Source: Apiotrichum sp. Y4204
Lineage: Eukaryota > Basidiomycota > Tremellomycetes > Trichosporonales > Trichosporonaceae
DNA: 64,000 nt
Assembly (NCBI GenBank): GCA_025531455.1
Contig: JAMYHL010000013.1
Coordinates: forward strand, 62,001 to 126,000
Reading direction: 5' to 3'
Shown: positions 1 through 11,601 of the stretch, piece after piece
Numbering within the stretch: the first letter of the stretch is position 1
Layout: each line of letters opens with the position of its first letter
Notes under the pieces: model-generated
What the model was told of the DNA's origin: nothing
Database searches by the model: none
Seen by the model: the letters and a program-made list of their open reading frames with translations, nothing else
Made by a program: the position numbers and the translations under genes

Positions 1-1584
1 TAACTCATCTCAAAGCCGGCAGAGCCTGCCGAACGTCAGCCAAGACGCGACGTTGTTGGCCAAGCATCGCGAGTGTCGCTGGGCGTCACACATGTCACAT
101 TTGGCGCCGAGCGTGATGACAGGGTGATACACGACTGCGTAACAGGGTTGGACAGGGGTCTCGATACGGCATAAAACAAGCACTCGCGTCTGGGGCACTG
201 AGCAAATCAGGGGATCAGGGGCCGCCGCGCCGCCACCACGCCGCCACCACACCACCACACGACCTGTACAGTTCGATCGCCATACACAAGTCCGTCATCA
301 ACGGCTGCGCAGCCTTATCCGACAAACGATTGACGACAGTTGTGCGCACGCTTCTCACTCCGAGTCGTCATGGGAACGACCGGAATGGCTGACTCTACAC
401 AACGCGATGGACGTTGTTGGAGGACAGATTAGCTCAAGATGGCTGTCAACCCGACCAGCTTCCGGCGTTATCGGGTGCTATCAACGCCGGGATCCGCTTG
501 TCAGCACCCTCTCATCAACTTGTTAACCTGGGTATGTGATTCGCATGTGCACCCCCATTGCGCGTGCGCCCGGGCACGTTCCAGCGGTGACAACGCGTGG
601 TCTATCATGTATCACACATCGATGATCGACGCACAGGTCTTATACATATACTGTCCAGCACAGGCCAGCATGATAGATATCGACAATACGAAGGTCTGAG
701 GCGACCAACATTCTCGAACCTCGCACGCCCCTATCGTACTGTTACGTCATGTCGAGACCCGTGAGGCAGGTGTGTGCGCATGTAGAAGACGACCTATGGT
801 GGCCTAGCGCTACATTGCTGAACACCATGAATGGGTAGAACAGTGCTCGATTGTGCGTATCGTGTACGTGTAGACAATGCGCAATGTGCGACTTGGCTAC
901 TTACGAGATACTAGGTTTTCATCTCGTTTCTGGCCTTCCGGGATCTCCACATTGTTCGTTCCACGAGTTAATTTGAGCCCTCTCAGATCCTTGCACCTCT
1001 GTAACATGCAACAGACTGTGGCAGCCATATCCACGATCCATGAGCGCCGTTCACGTCCGCCATCGTTGGGACACCGGGGATGCTGCCACACAGGGGAAGG
1101 CCCTTTTCCCCAGTTCGATGGCAGTCAATTTCCCTTAAATCCAGTTAGAGGGTGGGAGGGGGCGGGTCACCCGTATAGGGGGAGTCCGGGAGTTGATCAA
1201 CACCTCGTAATGCCAAGTGCCAAGCGCATGCAATTGTGGCAGTTGCGCGAGCCTGTCCTCTCTTCTCAGTCTGCAGGAATCCATACAACTGCCGATAGGA
1301 ATCCCCCGCCCCCACCAAAGGCAAATAGGTCTCAAGTTCCGGGGGTCTTGGGCGGCCTCTGGCGCCTCTGGCCATCGGCCGGAAGCCATGACACCCGGGA
1401 CCATTCCTTAAACTACCAGGCACCGCGCCAACGCTTTCTGGCTTCAGCGATGTACGGCACAGCCAGCAAGGCCACACAATGAGGATAACGGCAAAGCAGC
1501 CGCAACAGCCGCACGGCGCACGGATTGAGGACGGCTTCGGCCAAGAGATCACAAGAGAGGCCCTCTGACTGATGGGGTAAGACA

Positions 1585-1586
<2 letters not shown>

Positions 1587-1618
<32 letters not shown>
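1587..1618. repeat. Poly-T tract, 32 T
   Basis: An uninterrupted run of 32 T on the + strand, about 2.1 kb before the FKS1 start codon. A second tract of 28 T lies 527 bp downstream in the same orientation. Runs this long are usually unstable in length and exclude nucleosomes in promoters; both statements are general knowledge, not read from the sequence. Confidence 0.95.
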
Positions 1619-1836
1619 CGTGTTGTTTGTTTTAGGCGTTTAAGAGAGGCAGTGCTGCTCTGTGCCTGGCATGTCTGGTGCTTGTGGGCAGCTTGGCTCC
1701 TGTGCCATTCTACAAGCCGCAAGGGCCGCGCTCCCTGAAGGTTGTTAGCTGCTACGCAATGCGCAGAACCGGGTGCCCTTCCCTGTCCCATCCCGAGAAA
1801 AAAAACAATTACGGGCGTAGTATGATGATAGAAGAA

Positions 1837-1864
1837 GTAGAGCACAGCAAGTAGAGCACAGCAA
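1837..1864 (+). repeat. 14-bp direct tandem duplication
   Basis: Two perfect adjacent copies of GTAGAGCACAGCAA, at 1837-1850 and 1851-1864. The duplication lies between the two long T tracts. No gene overlaps it. Confidence 0.9.
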
Positions 1865-2145
1865 ACGCAGCCGCGCAGTCCCCCCGGTTCGTGAGTTCAA
1901 GCGTGGCATACCCACGTACTCACGAAGGCCACGAAGTGCACGAGCGTCACGTCCTCTGTCGAGCTTCGTGTTTGGTGCTGGCCACGCGCCCCCTTGGCGG
2001 CCCTCAACGGTCCTGGGATCCCTGTACCCCTGTATAATTTGCCACAAGATCTACAGGCGTTCACGCAGCAGGGCAGGCGACCAGAGGGGACTGCTGCGGA
2101 AACCGTACTGCACGCCATCACCAATATGCTCATCTCCACTTTTAA

Positions 2146-2173
2146 TTTTTTTTTTTTTTTTTTTTTTTTTTTT
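2146..2173. repeat. Poly-T tract, 28 T
   Basis: Second long uninterrupted T run upstream of FKS1, 28 T. It sits in the same orientation as the tract at 1587-1618, with unremarkable mixed sequence between them. Confidence 0.95.
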
Positions 2174-2744
2174 CCCGCTTATGCAGTTGTTCTGCCTTCC
2201 CTTTTTGCGCCATCAGCCCTCTCACCAGCACGGCAGTCGTGGTCTGGCCGCTATGCAGATATGCAGAACCTGAAGTCACAGAAGGGTGCCGTGCGTGCGC
2301 AAGCCAAGGTCGGCCGCCAAGGGGCTGTTTCTACCGCTTGTCAGAGTCCAGAGTGCAAAAAGTGTGTGTGCGCCCTTGCCACAGGAGCTGTAGTAACAAT
2401 TGGTAATTGTGATTACAGTATCTGCTCTAATTGGCCCCTCAGGATTTGTAGTTGCCTGTTGAAGTGCTGTAATCCAGTGAACAAGGTGGCACTGGCGCAC
2501 ACCAGTGCAGCTCGGCCTGCAGCCCTTGCACCCCGCCCTGTGTCCCCTCTGCCGAGGAAGCTTTCGAGTTCTCTTCCTCTGCGCCGACCGCGCCCTTCTT
2601 CCCCCCTCTCACTGTCCTGCGCGTGCCTACGCGCCATACAACAAACCCACAAACCCAACCACCTTTTTGTGTTGGTGTCCCCCCAGATCCCAGAGCTGCA
2701 GAGCTGCATTTGCTGTTGCTGCTGCGTGGACGACGAAATCAACA

Positions 2745-2790
2745 CACCACACCACGTACACCACACCACACCACCCACCCACTTGGCACC
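2745..2790 (+). repeat. CACAC/ACCAC-rich simple sequence
   Basis: Irregular short tandem repeats of the type CACAC and CCACA, followed by a C- and T-rich region to about 3030. This low-complexity DNA creates long open frames on both strands that have no protein-like composition. Confidence 0.75.
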
Positions 2791-3454
2791 AACCACCGAG
2801 CACCCCACCCAACCACCCTCGGCCAGCCATCTTTTGCATCCAACACACTACCATCACACTTTACCACCTCTCTCCTCACCTTCCTCCACACCCTCCCCCA
2901 TCCTCCACTCTTACCCTTCAACCTCCCTTCCAACCCCCTCCCTCCCTCTTTCGTCCTTTCTCCTTTGGCCCGACGCCGTTCCCCTCTCCTCCCATTTCCT
3001 CCCCCTTCCTCCCTTTCCCGCCGCCCCCTCCAACGTCACGGCTGCAACTTGTTTGTCGCCATCACTCATATTCCTATCGCTGTCTGGCACACAACGACGC
3101 CCCTCTGTCTTGTTTCTGGACATTACGCCCAGCGTTCACATCCTCTTCCTTGACGTCTCTTTTGTGGACGTTTTCGGCCGACCTCCCAGCTACCGTATTT
3201 CAGTTATCAAGCGCTGCGGTTGTTAGGGCACGTCTCGACCCATCACGCCACTCTCACTGTAAAACGGCATCACAGTGTGCAGCTCCTCGCACCCATTGGG
3301 CTTCTCATCCCTTGTTAATCCTTCACCGACTATAACCCCGATACACCTCTCGACGTCTGCCCCAGTGATTATCCCAAGAAGTATCTAGATCACACTCTAA
3401 GGTGCATCAGATCTAACTCACTGTGTAAAGTGGAACTGGGGACACCTAGTGAAG

Positions 3455-3708
3455 GTGAGTGTAAGGTTTCCTGTCTGCTGCGCGCTGGGTGCTGTGTGTT
3501 TGCTGTGTTTGCGGCTTCGAAGAGCTATGCTCATTGGGCGGTGCTCTGCTGCCGTCGATTGTCGCCAACATCGCTCTCTACCCGGACGGAGCTCTTTTAA
3601 CGGCCAAACCACGGCCAAACACGCCAAATCCTTCTATCGCTGTCGTTAGCACGCGCCACTCGGATATCGACTTCAAACATCATCGTATCATTCTTGCTGA
3701 CTAGACAG
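3455..3708 (+). other. Probable 5' leader intron of FKS1
   Basis: A consensus donor (GAAG then GTGAGT) at 3455 and a strong acceptor at 3708 (TTGCTGAC branch sequence, then TAGACAG) lie immediately upstream of the FKS1 ATG at 3719. The acceptor is only 10 nt before the ATG, so the coding region would begin right after splicing. At 254 nt this intron is far longer than the 33-60 nt coding introns of the window, as is common for leader introns. The short open frames inside 3449-3704 are then intronic. Inference from splice-site quality only. Confidence 0.6.
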
Positions 3709-3718
3709 TACAACCATC

Positions 3719-6700
3719 ATGTCCGGCTATCCCAATGAGGGGCCGCGGCCGTCCAACTATTCGGCCAATTCAGGCTCGACAACGGACCCGTTCAACCCTC
3801 CACAGCTGCCTTACGATGGCGCTCCGCCTGGTGGCATGCCTGCCGGTACTGGTCAGCCATACCAGTATTACGACAATGACTCGGATCTTGGCGCCCGTTA
3901 CGAAGGTGGTGGCATGGCCCGCGAGACCTGGGGCAGTGAAAGTGGATGGTCTGGGAATGGTGAGCCTTTGTGTCAATGGGTCTAGAAACAACGCTGATTC
4001 CCGGTAGAGCACGCCGCGTACCCTTCGTCGGAACAGTCCCACCAGCAGGGGTATCCGTCGCGCGCTTCGTCCCCTACTTATGAAGGGAGCAAGGACGGCC
4101 ACCGCGGTCGTGAGCCATACGTGAGTGATCTCCGTTAATGAAGACGCATCTAACGATGAACAGCCGGCGTGGACGCAGGAGGCAAACATTCCTCTCTCGA
4201 AGGAGGAGATTGAGGATGTTCTGATTGATCTGGCCAATAAGTTTGGTTTCCAGAAGGACTCTTGTCGGAACATTTACGACTTCCTTATGATCCAGCTGGA
4301 CTCGCGTGCTTCTCGCATGACCCCGAACCAGGCACTCCTCACGCTTCACGCCGATTACATTGGTGGAGAGGCAGCGAACTATCGCAAGTGGTACTTCGCC
4401 GCCCAGCTCGATCTCGACGACGCCATCGGTGCATCAAACAACCCGGGTCTTGCGCGTGTCCGTTCAGTTGCTCGCCGCGGTGGCAAAAACGCCCCGCCCG
4501 TGACTGCTCGTGAGAAGTCGCTCGATTCGGCGACCCAGCGCTGGCGCACGGCTATGAACAACATGAGCCAATACGACCGTCTTCGCCAGGTCGCACTCTA
4601 CCTTCTCTGCTGGGGTGAGGCTGCCCAAATCCGTTTCATGCCTGAATGCTTGTGTTTCATCTTCAAGTGTGCCGATGACTACTACCGCTCCCCCGAGTGC
4701 CAGAACCGCATGGATGCCGTACCCGAGGGTCTGTATCTACGTGCAGTTGTCAAGCCCATCTATAACTTCCTCCGTGACCAGGGTTATGAGGTCGTTGACG
4801 GCAAATTCCTCCGTCGTGAGCGCGACCACGACAAGATTATTGGATATGACGACGTCAACCAGCTCTTCTGGTACCCCGAAGGTATTGCAAAGATTATCCT
4901 CCAGGACAAGAAGCGCCTCGTCGACTTCGCTCCCGCTCAGCGCTTTATGATGTTCGACCGCGTCGACTGGCAGAGCGTTTTCTTCAAGACTTATCTTGAG
5001 AAGCGTTCCTTCGTTCACCTGCTCGTCAACTTTAACCGTATCTGGGTACTCCACATTTCCGTCTTTTGGTTCTACACCGCCTACAACGCTCCTAAGATTT
5101 ACGCGCCGAAGAACAAGATTGACCCGACCAAACCCATGCAGATCTCAATGTCGGCCCTTGGTGGTGCCGTTGCAACTATTATCATGATCCTCGCCACTCT
5201 TGCCGAGTTCAGCTACATTCCGACCTCGTGGAACAACACATCGCACCTCACCGGTCGCCTGCTATTCCTTGCGGTTATCCTGTTCCTGACCCTGGCCCCC
5301 TCCATATACATCGCCTTCTTCAACCAGGACAGCACGCTCTCCATGATCTTTGCCATCATCCAGATCTGCGTTGGTATTGTGGCCACGATCGTATTCAGTG
5401 TCATACCGTCTGGAAGGATGTTTGGCGACCGTGTTGCTGGCAAGGCCCGCAAGTATCTCGCCAACCAAACGTTTACGGCCTCATACCCAAGCCTGTCTAT
5501 GGGTGCACGTGGCGCCTCGATCCTTCTTTGGGTTCTCATTTTCGGCTGCAAGTTTGCGGAATCCTACTTCTTCCTCACTCTGTCGTTCCGTGATCCCATC
5601 AAGGTCATGACGGGAATGAAGATTCAGGTCTGCGAGGACAAGGTCTTCGGCCGCGCACTGTGCGAGAACCAGGCGGCGTTCACTTTGGCGGTCATGTTCG
5701 TTATGGACCTTACACTGTTCTTCCTTGACACGTTCCTCTGGTACGTCATCTGGAACACCATCTTCTCGATTGCCCGCTCCTTTGCTATTGGCATGAGCAT
5801 CTGGACACCCTGGAGGGACATTTTCTCGCGCCTTCCCAAGCGTGTCTACGCCAAGATTCTCGCCACCAGCGAAATGGAAGTCAAGTACAAGCCCAAGGTT
5901 CTTGTTTCTCAGGTTTGGAACGCCATCATCATCTCGATGTACCGTGAGCACCTGCTCTCGATCGACCACGTGCAGCGCCTTCTCTACCACCAGGTTGCCT
6001 CTGACCAGCCTGGCAAGCGTACGCTCCGCGCCCCCGCGTTTTTCATCTCCCAGGGAACTAAGACCACTGGTCACAAAATGGAGTTCTTCCCCAAGGGCTC
6101 GGAGGCTGAGCGCCGCATTTCGTTCTTTGCTCAGTCGCTCACCACCACGCTGCCCCAGCCTGTTCCCGTCGAGTCCATGCCCACCTTCACCGTCCTTGTT
6201 CCGCACTACTCTGAGAAGATTCTGCTTTCCCTGCGTGAGATCATTCGTGAGGAGGACCAGAACACGCGTGTCACTCTTCTTGAGTATCTCAAGCAGCTGC
6301 ACCCGGTCGAGTGGGACAACTTCGTGAAGGACACCAAGATTCTCGCCGAGGAGTCGCAGATGTTCAACCCGAACAACCCCTTCGCCAGCGACGAAAAGGA
6401 GAGCAAGCGCGCCGATGATATTCCATTCTACACTGTCGGTTTCAAGTCGGCTGCGCCCGAGTACACCCTTCGTACACGTATCTGGGCTTCGCTCCGTGCT
6501 CAGACGCTGTACCGCACTGTCTCCGGCTTCATGAACTACTCGAAGGCCATCAAGCTCCTCTACCGTGTCGAGAACCCCGAAGTTGTTCAGCTCTTTGGCG
6601 GCAACACCGATCACCTTGAGCGGGAACTTGAGAGCATGGCCCGCCGCAAATTCAAGTTTGTCGTTTCCATGCAGCGCTACTCCAAGTTCAACAAGGAGGA

Positions 6701-9205
6701 GCACGAGAACGCTGAGTTCCTTCTGCGTGCCTACCCCGACCTCCAAATCGCCTACCTCGATGAAGAGCCTGCGACGAAGGAGGGCGGCGAGACTCGCATT
6801 TTCTCGGCTCTCATCGATGGTCACTCGGAGATTATGCTCAACGGTCGTCGTCGTCCCAAGTTCCGCATCGAGCTCCCTGGCAACCCGATTCTTGGAGACG
6901 GCAAGTCCGACAACCAGAACCACGCTATCGTTTTCTACCGTGGAGAGTACCTGCAGCTGGTCGACGCCAACCAGGACAACTACCTCGAGGAGTGCCTCAA
7001 AATCCGTAACGTCCTCGGCGAGTTTGAGGAGTTCCAGGTTTCGGCTCAGTCTCCGTATGCTGCCAACGGCCACCGCGACTTCAAGAAGTACCCCGTTGCC
7101 ATTGTCGGTGCCCGCGAGTACATTTTCTCTGAGAACATTGGTATTCTTGGTGACATTGCCGCTGGCAAGGAGCAGACATTCGGTACTCTTACAGCTCGTT
7201 CGCTTTCGTTCATCGGTGGCAAGCTTCACTATGGTCACCCCGATTTCCTCAACGCCATCTTCATGACCACTCGTGGTGGTGTCTCCAAGGCTCAAAAGGG
7301 TCTACACCTCAACGAGGATATCTACGCGGGTATGAACGCCTTTGGCCGCGGTGGTCGTATCAAGCACTCCGAGTACTACCAGTGTGGTAAAGGTCGTGAT
7401 CTCGGCTTTGGCACGATTCTCAACTTCCAGACTAAGATTGGTACCGGTATGGGTGAACAGATGCTCTCGCGCGAGTACTACTACCTCGGAACTCAGCTCC
7501 CGATGGACCGCTTCCTTACCTTCTACTACGGCCACCCTGGTTTCCACATCAACAACATTCTCGTCATGATGTCGGTGCAGGTGTTCATGATCACCCTCAT
7601 CTTTTTGGGCACTCTCAACTCGTCGGTTCGCGTCTGCAAGTACAACTCGCAGGGTGAAATCATGCCAGGTTACTCGGGCTGCTACAACCTCCAGCCTGTG
7701 TTCAAGTGGATCAAGCGCTGTATCATCTCGATCTTCATCGTGTTCTGGATTGCTTTCGTCCCGCTATTCGTCCAGGAACTCACGGAGCGTGGCACTGGGC
7801 GTGCGATCATACGTCTGGCCAAGCACTTCCTTTCGCTCTCGCCCATTTTCGAGGTGTTCTCGACTCAGATCTACATGCACTCGATCATCAACAACCTGAC
7901 GTTTGGTGGTGCCCGCTACATCGCTACTGGTCGTGGTTTTGCCACCACTCGCATCTCGTTCAGCATCCTCTATTCGCGTTTCGCCGGTCCCTCCATCTAC
8001 CTCGGTATCCGCACGCTTGTTATCCTACTCTACGTCACGCTCTCGCTCTGGGTCCCTCATCTGATCTACTTCTGGATCACCGTTGTTGGTCTTTGCATTG
8101 CGCCCTTCCTCTTCAACCCTCACCAGTTCTCGTTCAGCGACTTCATCATCGACTACCGCGAGTTCCTCCGCTGGATGTCGCGTGGTAACTCGCGCACTCA
8201 CGCCAACTCGTGGGTCGGTTACTGCCGTCTCTCCCGTACGCGTATCACTGGTTTCAAGCGCAAGCGTCTTGGCCTTCCCTCGGAGAAGCTCTCCAGCGAC
8301 ATGCCCCGCGCTCCTTGGCGTGCTATCATCGTGTCCGAGATCCTTGGCCCGATCTGTCTTGCGATCGTGATGGTCATTTGCTACCTGTTCGTCAAGTCGT
8401 TCCCCGACCACGGTACCACCGTTCCGGCACTCCTCCGCATTGCCGTCATCGCTCTGGGTCCCATCGTTTGGAACATGGCTCTCCTGCTTGTTCTATTCCT
8501 GGTTTCTTTGTTCCTCGGTCCTTGTCTCAACGGGTGCACCAGCCAGTTCGGTGCCACAATGGCCGCCATGGCCCACTTCGGAGCTGTTCTTGGCATGGTC
8601 GCCTTCTTTGAGTTCCTCTGGTACCTGGAGCTCTGGAACGCTTCGCATACCGTTCTCGGTATTATTGCGGTTGTTGCCGTTCAGCGTGCCATCTTCAAGG
8701 TGCTCATTGCGCTGTTCCTCTCGCGTGAATTCAAGCACGATGAAACGAACCGCGCATGGTGGACTGGTGTCTGGTTCAACCGCGGACTGGGTTCTCACGT
8801 CCTCTCCCAGCCGGCTCGAGAATTCATCGTCAAGACGATCGAGATGGGTCTCTACTCGGCCGATTTCATTGCCTGCCACCTGCTCCTGTTCCTCCTCTCC
8901 TTCCCCATGCTCATCCCCTTCTTCGACCGCCTCCACGCAACCATGCTCTTCTGGCTCTCGCCAAGCCAGCAGATCCGCCCGCCAATCTACTCGCTTCGTC
9001 AGCGCAAGCAGCGCCGAAAGATTGTTTTCAAGTGTGAGTACACATGCGTTCAACCCCTCATCCGGCCAAATCAACTGACTTTCCAGACTCGCTCATCTAC
9101 ATCATCATCCAGGGATGCTTCATTGCGCTCATCGTCGTCCCCATCATCTTCAAGGTGGCGCTTAAGTGGACACCCAACGGCCCGCCTTTCAACGGTGCCA
9201 TTTAA
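3719..9205 (+). CDS. FKS1: 1,3-beta-glucan synthase catalytic subunit (GT48)
   Basis: Plasma-membrane glycosyltransferase that polymerises beta-1,3-glucan from UDP-glucose for the cell wall; partner of Rho1 GTPase. Exons 3719-3959, 4008-4120, 4164-9033 and 9087-9205 join in frame to 1780 residues, the usual FKS length. The N-terminus is a Gly/Pro/Tyr-rich disordered tail. Then follow an FKS1 domain-1 block (for example LYLLCWGEAAQIRFMPECLC), a first cluster of membrane segments, the large cytosolic GT48 catalytic region with the NEDIYAGMNA and YYLGTQLPMDRFLTFYYGHP stretches, and a second membrane cluster. The final intron splits the last transmembrane helix, and the protein ends in FNGAI. Echinocandin hot-spot 1 reads FLTLSFRDP (about residues 588-596). 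The hot-spot 2 region contains FKWIKRC. A long antisense open frame over 5481-7295 is a codon-bias shadow. Identity very secure. Confidence 0.97.
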
Positions 9206-10397
9206 GTGGGACCATAGCTTGGATTGGGCTCCGAGGTCGTTGGCTGGCCTTTGGGCTCATTTTCTCATTGCCACCTTGTTACGACATACTGTACATGACG
9301 CAAAACCGCATACCTTTTACACAAGACGATCTTCTCCATGTCCCACGACTTCCCTTCAACCCTTTCCTCACCTTACCGCCTCCCCCCATCCCTGCACGAG
9401 AAACTAGAAAGGTTTGCCAACGAACATTGCGTTGCCATCAGCGCCCACATACCCCTGGAGCCGTGCTCGTAGATATCCGCGATGCCTCGACTCTGTAGAG
9501 TTTTGATGCATTTTGTTCTCTCATGAGCGTTAGCGTGCGTAGCTTGGGCTATTTCAGATTAGAGTCGCAATGTCATGTCCTTGCAGTTGACTAAGAGAGG
9601 ACTGGGCGTTCATGGAAGATCCCAGCACACACGAGAGGATGCGTACGTACTACACGCCAGGTCATTCACCTATTTGTTAGAAATGTTTAATGTTTGGGCT
9701 GATTCAGGCGTCACATATGTGATTAAAGGTAGGTCAACGCTTCGTTATAATCGTCGACAGTGTTGACAGCGGGTTGGTGCTCGGGTACAGGTTGTAGGTA
9801 GAGATGAACGGTTCCGATAATCCTGCTTATTCCCGTGATCCGGTGGCTGCCATCGGTGGTTCCGATTCCCGATTCGGACGTTGCGGAGGGGGTGGACGGG
9901 GCTGTGGTGTGCATGTGGTGGATGCTGGTTGGTGGCCGCGTGGCCGCGGTGGACGGGACGATAGAGTAAGCACTCTCAGGTCTGATGAAAGCACAGACAT
10001 GCGGGCATGCGGACGTCATGCAAACAGCACGGGTGGCACAGGTAGCACATACCGCTGGGCACCAGAGCAGAGGACGCACAGTGGGGGGGTTTGTAACCCA
10101 CCCAATTGGGAAAGGGCCATGACCTAACATGCTCATCTAAGATCTAAGTCCTGAGTATCATGACACATGCATGCACGCGCCGACGCCGTGTACCGTGTGT
10201 GCGGTCGTGCATGCGTGCAGAGATGATGCACATTCAGTGCCGCATTTGTGCAACATCAATCGTTCGCTACGCGCTACCGCTGCTCGCTACAGCGAGCAAG
10301 CTAAGGAGCTACTAGCAACTAGTAGATGGATCTGCCTCAGATGCATCAACCGCGCACTCTCGCCATCTCACATCCACGTCTGAAGCAACGCAAACGG
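9206..10397. other. Intergenic, FKS1 3' region and pirin promoter
   Basis: About 1.2 kb without a recognisable gene. It holds the FKS1 3' untranslated region and, at its right end, the promoter of the pirin gene. Short open frames in both strands have no family resemblance and biased composition (Thr/Pro- or Gly-rich) typical of GC-rich non-coding DNA. Confidence 0.6.
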
Positions 10398-10405
10398 TAT
10401 AAATA
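10398..10405 (+). promoter_or_regulatory. TATA box of the pirin gene
   Basis: TATAAATA, 302 nt before the pirin ATG. Transcription would be expected to start about 25-40 nt downstream, inside the pyrimidine-rich stretch near 10430. No other good TATA box is visible just upstream of the gene. Confidence 0.6.
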
Positions 10406-10699
10406 CGACACGGATCAAAGGTCTTCACTTTCATTCCCATTCCAACAGCCATCAACAAGAACATCCAACGGCTTCGCACCGTTATAGCTATCGCCACCAT
10501 TCCGACCCTTCGCTCCATTCTCATCTCGCTCACAGTAGCGCTCTTTGCCATCATTCTCTCTACTCAGCTCCACTCCGGCCTGCGTGAACGGGCCCTCAAC
10601 CTCTTCAGCGTCCTCTCCAAGTCCACCCCCACCGCCGTACCCCGCGCAACCTACCGATCGACCTCTACCGTCGCTTCTCCCACCTCCAACCCTAACACC

Positions 10700-11601
10700 A
10701 TGACTCCCAAGTTCCTCTTCCGCCCCAGCGAGCAGCGCGGCGCCGCTGTCCACCCGGGCTTTCTCCGCACCTTCCACACCTTCTCGTGAGTACTTTGCTT
10801 TCGTTTCCAGGATCGCTGTACTAATTGTCCAGGTTTGCCGACTACTACGACCCGCGATTTGAGCAGTTTGGGGCGCTCCGCGTTATCAACGAGGACCGCG
10901 TGACTGCCAGCACTGGCTTCCCTACCCACCCTCACCGTGAGGCCGAGATCTTCTCGTATGTTGTCTCGGGCGAGCTTGCGCACAAGGACAGCATGGGCAA
11001 CGTCGAGACGATGAAGCGCGGCGACATTCAGATGACCTCGGGCGGAAGCGGTATCCGCCACAGCGAGTACAACGACAACAAGGACACCGACGTGCATTTC
11101 CTCCAGATCTGGGCCCTCCCCGAGGCCAAGTACCGCGGAAAGAAGCCCGAGTACTTCACACGCCACTTTACCGACGCGCAGAAGCAGGACAAGTGGGCCC
11201 ACATTGTTGCGCCCATCGCACAGGAGAAGGAGTTTGGCGTCGTACCCAAGCGCGAGGCTGAGGGTCCCACGCCCATCCACTCGAGTGTCAACGTCTTTGC
11301 CTCGCTCATCTCCTCCGGCAACAAGCTCGAGCACGCGCTCGTGCCCCGCCTGAACGCGACCGCCGACAACGGCAAGCTCGTCTATGTCCAGCTCGTCCAG
11401 ACCACCGGCTACAACCCCCGCGCCGCGCCCAAGGACGGCTCGTCGGCGGCTCTCATCAAGGTCACGATGGGCGACCAGGAGGCCACTCTCGGCGAGGGCG
11501 ACGGTGTCTTCATCACCAGCGTCAAGGTTGGCGACAACATCACCGTCGACAATGTCGGCAGCAAGGTCGCCGAGGTTCTTCTCTTTGAGATGGACGCGTA
11601 A
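10700..11601 (+). CDS. Pirin family protein
   Basis: Cupin-fold iron-binding protein; relatives act as nuclear cofactors or as quercetin 2,3-dioxygenases. Exons 10700-10785 and 10833-11601 (46-nt intron context, CTAAT branch) give 284 residues, typical of the family. The N-terminus matches bacterial pirins closely: HPGFLRTFHTFSFADYYDPR, then ALRVINEDRV. Predicted metal ligands are present: HPH at residues 61-63 and RHSE with H105 and E107. The ATG at 10700 gives a family-length start. Upstream, however, the same frame stays open for about 90 codons with no ATG, back to a stop near the TATA box, and its last third is rich in Arg, Ser, Thr and Leu with almost no acidic residues. A non-AUG-initiated targeting extension is possible; see findings. 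Specific substrate unknown. Confidence 0.93.

Larger units (their letters stand above)
1..3454. other. Upstream region and leader of FKS1, no gene recognised
   Basis: No reading frame here looks like a conserved protein; the longest open frame (1994-3226) translates to low-complexity Pro/Ser/His/Thr sequence from CT- and CA-rich DNA. Visible structure is two long T tracts, a 14-bp tandem duplication, a CACAC-rich stretch near 2745-2790 and a strongly pyrimidine-rich block at about 2870-3030. The last part (roughly 3200-3454) is probably the untranslated first exon of FKS1, because a well-formed leader intron follows. The length of the region fits a large promoter for a highly expressed cell-wall gene, but no specific factor sites can be named with confidence. 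Confidence 0.5.

Noticed and set aside
877..1482. 201-codon open frame
   Set aside because: No recognisable motif, irregular codon use, and overlapping open frames of similar size on the other strand.
1994..3226. 410-codon open frame upstream of FKS1
   Set aside because: Composition is Pro/Ser/Thr/His low complexity created by CT- and CA-rich DNA and it reads through a T28 tract as poly-Phe; no family features.
5481..7295. 604-codon antisense open frame inside FKS1
   Set aside because: Shadow of the C-ending codon bias of FKS1; the translation (Val/Glu/Leu-rich) has no domain.
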